Shown piece by piece: positions 59,137 through 64,000 of a stretch of DNA of 64,000 bases. Each line of letters opens with the position of its first letter. The first letter of the stretch is position 1. Under the pieces are notes generated by a model. It was not told where the DNA came from, made no database searches, and saw nothing but the letters and a program-made list of their open reading frames with translations. The position numbers were made by a program, and so were the translations under genes. The stretch lies in NCBI RefSeq assembly GCF_905171765.1, contig NC_053392.1, forward strand, positions 448,474,837 through 448,538,836, written 5' to 3'. The stretch is from Bufo bufo. Taxonomy: Eukaryota; Chordata; Amphibia; Anura; Bufonidae.

Positions 59137-59888
59137 TGTTGTGTATTTAATATATTGTGTATTATCATCATGTCTCTCAGTGTCAGGGTAAACCATTGGA
59201 GTGGATATCTTCCTGTGTATGTCCTGTCACAGCTGCTGGGCGCAGAGGTCTCCGTCGGCGAATGGTCCATGTGCTAAGCACTGGGCTGTGGGCTGGGGGA
59301 GACTGATGTGTTCAGCAGAGCAGTGTTTTGTTGGCTGATGTATGGACGCCGGCTAGGGCCCCCACGCAAGACGCGGATTTATTGGCTTGGCGTGGATGCA
59401 TTTGTTAAGAGAACAATATATGAAAGGAACGTGCGTTTGTTGTCTCTAGTGCGCCTGATCAGCCGCTGGAGATAATGACGTTGTCCTGTAAATAAACATG
59501 CATGAGGATCATAGTAATTTTATCTGGCATTGATCACTGAGCAAGGCTGGATAAAATTAGCTCCAGTAGTAATGGTAGGTTATAGTATACATGTGTTTGT
59601 TAGCTAGCTAGGTTATTCTAAATTATGGTGTCTTGTCTTCCTATGTCATCACTTCCTGTATGTCATCACTTACTGTATCCTTGTTATGGGCCAGCCCCTT
59701 TTACACCTTTTGTTAGTAAATAAAAGACACAGACTGAGCAGGGTGGGGAGAGTTGCTCAGCAAGAATTTCAATCAAGATGGTAGCACCTGGGTTTGGCTC
59801 TGACTGTGGCTGAGGGAAGAGAGATTCACCTATTTCTTTACACAAAGTTTGATACGAGCAGATTACAACTATTAATATTTCTACAACG
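59137..59888 (+). repeat. ERV 3' LTR
   Basis: Starts tgttgtgtattt after the purine tract gacaaagaggaggga (59121-59135) and ends acaacg. Otherwise nearly identical to the 5' LTR, which suggests a fairly young insertion. Confidence 0.87.
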
Positions 59889-59977
59889 CTACTAATGGCA
59901 TGGCAGTGATTGGCCAGAGCAGCATGTGACCCAGGCTCTATATAAGCTTGAGTCACGTAGCGCTGCACGTTACTCTG

Positions 59978-59992
59978 CTGTTACAAGTGTAG
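59978..59992. repeat. Target-site duplication, left copy
   Basis: ctgttacaagtgtag, repeated exactly at 62192-62206. Confidence 0.82.
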
Positions 59993-60280
59993 ACGAACAA
60001 AGGATAAACTGAGACTAGACGGGTATAGTAGCAAAATATACATATACTTTATTAGACAATACATAAAAAAGTTAATTTATATGTGATGCATCACATCAAA
60101 TAAAAAGGTGGACTACACCTGAGGGGACATAACATAATTGATTACTATTAGAAAAAGAGGGCAGTGAGGCTAACACTCAGCTAGAATTCACAGATGTCCA
60201 GAAAAAGTGCAGATGCATATCTCCAAACTTGTACACATATATACACGCACTTAGGACCTATTTCACATGTAAAAAGTTCT

Positions 60281-60322
60281 GGGGGATGAAGAAGGCATTC
60301 CAGCCGAAACGCGCGTCGGGGT
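60281..60322 (+). ncRNA. Degenerate hammerhead-like motif
   Basis: GATGAAG at 60285-60291, a short GGC/GCC stem (60294-60296 with 60303-60305), GAAA at 60306-60309 and then cgcgcgtc. The first bases of the CUGAUGA core are changed, so cleavage is doubtful. Position next to the arm fits a PLE terminal repeat. Confidence 0.4.
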
Positions 60323-61082
60323 ACGTGGCTCGCCTGAGTTTGGACTGTTTCTCATTATATGGGTATGTAATTACATAGTGTGAGGCTACTCCTTGCTCTG
60401 CAAACCAATGTCTTTGTAATATAATTTAGTTACTCTTGGATTGGTTGCAGGGATTGATCTCTTTGATTTTTCTATCTATTTAGATACAGTTATTTAGGTG
60501 ATCGATTCCTGTGTATATGTATCTGTATATGCATATGTACCCATACATGGCTCTATTCTTAGGGCACTGGCAGTAATCTCATTTGCCCTTAAGGTGATAT
60601 GTACATATATGTTCACGCATCTCTATGGGACCTGGTTTTGTATCTCTATTTTTATAATGGATGATAATATGCACATACGCACTTTTTTGCTGTGATTGAG
60701 GCATTAGTTTTTTTTACAAGTGGATGGGACTTTTTGTTTGTCCAGCTGCTATACACGTGTATGTCCCAACTTGATGCACTGGCAGCCTTTTTTCGGAGAT
60801 ACATACGTGTACACCAGTAAAATTGTGGATACTTGTGATATAAAAAACTTTTTACATGTGAAATAGGTCCTAATATGCGTGTATATATGTGTACAAGTTT
60901 GGAGATATGCATCTGCACTTTTTCTGGACATCTGTGAATTCTAGCTGAGTGTTAGCCTCACTGCCCTCTTTTTCTAATTGTAATCATTTATGTTATGTCC
61001 CCTCAGGTGTAGTCCACCTTTTTATCTGATGTGATACATCACATATAAATTAACTTTTTTATGTATTGTCTAATAAAGTATA

Positions 61083-62024
61083 CAGTACAGACCAAAAGTT
61101 TGGACACACCTTCTCATTCAAAGAGTTTTCTTTATTTTCATGACTATGAAGGCATCAAAACTATGAATTAACACATGTGGAATTATATACATAACAAACA
61201 AGTGTGAGACAACTGAAAATATGTCATATTCTAGGTTCTTCAAAGCAGCCACCTTTTGCTTTGATTACTGCTTTGCACACTCTTGGCATTCTTTTGATGA
61301 GCTTCAAGAGGTAGTCCCCTGAAATGGTCTTCCAACAGTCTTGAAGGAGTTCCCAGAGATGCTTAGCACTTGTTGACCCTTTTGCCTTCACTCTGCGGTC
61401 CAGCTCACCCCAAACCATCTCGATTGGGTTCAGGTCCGGTGACTGTGGAGGCCAGGTCATCTGGCGCAGCACCCCATCACTCTCCTTCATGGTCAAATAG
61501 CCCTTACTTTCAAAGTTTTCCCAATTTTTCAGCTGACTGACTGACCTTCATTTCTTAAAGTAATGATGTTGGCCACTCGTTTTTCTTTACTTAGCTGCTT
61601 TTTTCTTGCCATAATACAAATTCTAACAGTCTATTCAGTAGGACTCTCAGCTGTGTATCCACCTGACTTCTCCTCAATGCAACTGATGGTCCCAACCCCA
61701 TTTATAAGGCAAGAAATCCCACTTATTAAACCTGACAGGGCACACCTGTGAAGTGAAAACCATTTCAGGGGACTACTTCTTGAAGCTCATAAAGAGAATG
61801 CCAAGAGTGTGCAAAGCAGTAATCAAAGCAAAAGGTGACTACTTTGAAGAACCTAGAATATGACATATTTTCAGTTGTTTCACACTTGTTTGTTATGTAT
61901 ATAATTCCACATGTGTTCATTCATAGTTTTGATGCCTTCAGTGTGAATCTACAATTTTCATAGTCATGAAAAAAAAGAAAACTCTTTGAATGAGAAGGTG
62001 TGTCCAAGCTTTTGGTCTCTACTG
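61083..62024 (-). mobile_element. Tc1-type transposon, internally deleted
   Basis: Ends cagtacagaccaaaagtttg and its near complement, with TA at 61081-61082 and 62025-62026. The terminal inverted repeats are extended, over 200 bp, and include a copy of the transposase 3' coding end on the right side (KRMPRVCKAVIKAKG, plus strand, about 61795-61840). It sits in the right arm of the PLE-like unit, whose uninterrupted left arm shows the empty site. Confidence 0.9.
61224..61612 (-). pseudogene. Tc1 transposase with internal deletion
   Basis: The start MARKKQLSKEKRVA is at 61612 and the C-terminal part has WPPQSPDLNPIEMVWGELD, which carries the last catalytic Glu, ending FEEPRI at 61224. Between them only a short piece of the DNA-binding region (QLKNWENFESK) survives. 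Both catalytic Asp residues are lost. Confidence 0.87.
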
Positions 62025-62191
62025 TATGTATATTTTGCTACTATACCCGTCTAGTCTCAGTTTATCCTTTGTTCGTGTATGCTTATGTACACTGAGTGGA
62101 TACGTCACTATAGGGTTTTTTCCATCACATAGGATCACTAAATGTGAACGCAAATCTGTGTGCATTCTGTGACTGTTGTATTCTAATCTTC

Positions 62192-62206
62192 CTGTTACAA
62201 GTGTAG
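62192..62206. repeat. Target-site duplication, right copy
   Basis: Exact copy of 59978-59992; the hAT text continues after it. Confidence 0.82.
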
Positions 62207-62897
62207 GGAGAGGATGCTGCTGGACTTGTGATTTCAGGGAGAGCATAGGAGAGAATCTAACTCAGCGATCTACAGACAAATAGTTGTGTGGGTGCAGGGC
62301 ACTATCGTTTTACCCTGCCCTGAGCTCATTGACCAAAAAATACTAACTTTTAGAATTCTGTTAGGTAGGTGGGTGGCGGCGGCAGCGGACATTTTATGCA
62401 TGCTCAGTGCACCAGCACTGCATCTGAGCTGTTGGGACATTGCAAATCACCATTTTTTTGGGGCAAACTACAACATCTGGATTAGTCAGTGTGCAATTTA
62501 AGGTAGAAATACACCCATCATTTTCTGTGGTTTTAAAAACACACTATTTTATTCAAAAAAACAGTATTTTCCAGATCTGCAAGTGTTAAATTTAAGTATA
62601 ATATATACAGCTTTCATATTCTGTTAGCAAAAAAAGACTTTTTTGACAATCTACAACATCTGAATTAGTCAGTGTGCAATTTAAGGTAGAAATACACCCA
62701 TCATTTTCTGGGGTTTGAAAAACACACTCTTTTGACAAAAAACACAATTTTCAGGCCTTGAAGCATCAGTACGTGTGAAATTACAGGCTTATATACTGCT
62801 GTCAAATCCAGTTTTTAAACAAACACTCATTTGGGCACAAAAAATGTAGTTGGCGCAGCCTTTGATGCAGATGTCATTGTTAGATACACCCTTAATA
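62207..62897 (+). repeat. hAT leader with about 183-bp tandem repeat
   Basis: acatctg(g/a)attagtcagtg and the following 50 bp occur at about 62468 and again at about 62651. These lie in the long 5' region before the hAT ORF. Confidence 0.65.
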
Positions 62898-63386
62898 CAG
62901 GGTGGGCTATTTATATGGATACACCTTAATAAAATGGGAATGGTTGGTGATATTAACTTCCTGTTTATGGTACATTAGTATATGTGAGGGGGGAAACTTT
63001 TCAAGATGGGTGGTGACCATGGCGGCCATTTTGAAGTTGGCCATTTTGAATCCAACTTTTGTTTTTTCAATAGGAATAGGGTCATGTGACACATCAAACT
63101 TATTGGGAATTTCACACGAAAAACAATGGTGTGCTTGGTTTTAAACGTAACTTTATTCTTTCATGAGTTATTTACAAGTTTCTGACCACTTATAAAATGT
63201 GTTCAATGTGCTGCCCATTGTGTTGGATTGTCAATGCAACCCTCTTCTCCCAATGGCCGCCATGGTCACCACCCATCTTGAAAAGTTTCCCCCCCTCACA
63301 TATACTAATGTGCCACAAACAGGAAGTTAATATCACCAACCATTCCCATTTTATTAAGGTGTATCCATATAAAATGGCCCACCCTG
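62898..63386. mobile_element. Tc1-type MITE, 489 bp
   Basis: Ends cagggtgggc and gcccaccctg with TA at 62896-62897 and 63387-63388. Arms of about 138 bp pair 62898-63038 with 63249-63386. No transposase. Confidence 0.9.
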
Positions 63387-63419
63387 TACATTAGGGTTAC
63401 ATTCAGAGATTTTAAATAC

Positions 63420-63840
63420 CGCCATTTGGTGCATTAATATTGAATTCAGCCCTATACTGGTTCAGGCCCTGTGAGATACCCCCTCTACATACAGGGGTTT
63501 GAATTAGGCATTTGAAATACAGCCATTTGAAATACAGCCATTTTGTGCAAAGATATATTTACTGCAGGCCTACACTGGTTCAGGGCATGTGAGATACCAT
63601 CTCTACATACAGGGGTTAGAATTAGGCATTTGAAATACAGCCATTTGAAATACAGCCTTTTTGTGCAAAGATATATTTACTTCAGGCCTACACTGGTTCA
63701 GGGCCTGTGAGATACCACCTCTACATACAGGGGTTTGAATCAGGCATTTGAAATACAGCCATTTTGGGCAAAAAAAACTTTTATTGAGGCCTAGTCTGGT
63801 TCAGGCCATGTGAGATACAACCTTTACATACTGTCGTTCT
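63420..63840 (+). repeat. About 118-bp tandem repeat upstream of hAT ORF
   Basis: The phrase ctggttcagg(g/c)c(c/a)tgtgag recurs at spacings of 118, 118 and 103 bp, with aaatacagccattt(g/t) segments between. Confidence 0.85.
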
Positions 63841-63893
63841 ATTCTACTATTAATTAAACACCCATTTACGGCAAGATCCTAAATGTAAAAAAT

Positions 63894-64000
63894 ATGAGGA
63901 GAGCGTCAAATAAGGGACGTGGCACAGGTCGTGGTGCTGCTGGTGGAGCTCCTGTTCGATCTGTGCCAGCTACACGCACAAGTGAAACCCCTTCCTTAGG
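63894..64000 (+). CDS. hAT transposase N-terminus, cut by window end
   Basis: The ATG at 63894 opens a frame without stops to the window end (35 codons). It starts MRRASNKGRGTGRG and is rich in Arg, Gly, Ala and Ser. This basic start, and its place after a tandem-repeat leader, match a frog hAT transposase as I remember it. No BED finger or catalytic part is inside the window, so the family call rests on context. Confidence 0.4.
   Translation, partial: MRRASNKGRGTGRGAAGGAPVRSVPATRTSETPSL

Larger units (their letters stand above)
53239..59888 (+). mobile_element. Endogenous retrovirus, internally deleted
   Basis: Two LTRs of about 770 and 752 bp in the same orientation, bracketed by ctac at 53235-53238 and 59889-59892, a 4-bp target duplication as in gamma-type retroviruses. 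Inside are a long leader, a gag-like gene, T-rich repeats, an unknown ORF and only the C-terminal end of integrase. Reverse transcriptase and most of pol are absent and no env was recognised, so it is a defective provirus. Confidence 0.85.
59993..62191 (+). mobile_element. PLE-like unit with inverted arms and 15-bp target duplication
   Basis: Flanked by identical ctgttacaagtgtag at 59978-59992 and 62192-62206. A left arm (59993-60278) is the reverse complement of 60837-61080 plus 62027-62076, the right arm having been split by a Tc1. A tail of about 115 bp follows the right arm. A hammerhead-like motif starts just inside the left arm. Inverted partial repeats with a tail are a known layout of Penelope-like elements. 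No polymerase is present, so it is non-autonomous or truncated. Confidence 0.65.
53042..64000 (+). mobile_element. hAT element interrupted by an ERV, a PLE and a MITE
   Basis: The left end tagggttgagcgaacacgaa opens a repeat whose text jumps cleanly over three insertions: it reads to ctac at 53238, resumes at 59889, continues to 59992, resumes at 62207, and continues to 62897 and from 63387. It leads to a basic ORF starting at 63894. The order of text matches a frog hAT element as I remember it. The candidate left target sequence is gtgtggat (53034-53041); the other copy lies outside the window. Confidence 0.6.

Noticed and set aside
63894..64000. Considered as a host Arg/Gly-rich RNA-binding protein start
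   Set aside because: Its position after a repeat leader that starts at the hAT end at 53042 favours a transposase; the contrary cannot be excluded from 35 codons.

Overview
The window looks like vertebrate, and most likely frog (anuran), nuclear DNA. One host protein-coding exon is recognisable: a Kazal-domain exon on the minus strand at 29584-29755 that matches my memory of exon 2 of SMOC2 (SPARC-related modular calcium-binding protein 2), with a good splice acceptor and donor. On that reading nearly everything else is intron: roughly 34 kb of intron 1 at higher coordinates and roughly 29 kb of intron 2 at lower coordinates. The frog assignment rests on the mix of repeats: T2-type MITEs with TTAAAGGRR-like ends, many hAT-like foldback MITEs, frog-style L1, Tc1 and hAT elements, and several Penelope-like elements. 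No bacterial-style operons, rRNA, tRNA or CRISPR are visible.

Layout, left to right. 1-4098: MITE ends, foldbacks and a 17-bp minisatellite in two opposed arrays. 4114-9842: a full-length L1-type LINE with a 15-bp target duplication, an intact 1253-codon ORF2, and ORF1 broken by one TGA. 9858-12450: an old AT-rich module and a tandem repeat split by a Tc1 element. 12450-23300: ordinary decayed repeats, with an L1 reverse-transcriptase fragment and a hammerhead-like motif. 23340-27000: a decayed Ty3/gypsy copy and a decayed Tc1 copy. 28072-29391: large foldbacks. 29584-29755: the SMOC2 exon. 30620-35236: a 5'-truncated Penelope-like element (PLE) with a 15-bp target duplication, a Tyr/Arg-rich first ORF, a reverse transcriptase split by a TA-flanked foldback, a GIY-YIG endonuclease and a hammerhead-like motif.

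36766-43540 holds MITEs, PLE remains and a chromodomain Ty3/gypsy element with both LTRs. 44105-51751 holds tandem arrays, long hairpins, a purine-rich minisatellite and a decayed minus-strand hAT transposase. From 53042 to the end there is a nest: an apparent autonomous hAT element is interrupted by an endogenous retrovirus (53239-59888), by a PLE-like unit with inverted arms (59993-62191) that itself carries a Tc1 (61083-62024), and by a Tc1-type MITE (62898-63386). The hAT transposase ORF appears to start at 63894 and runs off the window.

The genes here do not work as a pathway; they are independent parasites of an intron. The shared themes are PLE remains with hammerhead-ribozyme-like motifs at four places, nested insertions that give a relative order of events, and a high density of long inverted repeats. 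Element names and families are judged by eye from motifs; no database search was possible.
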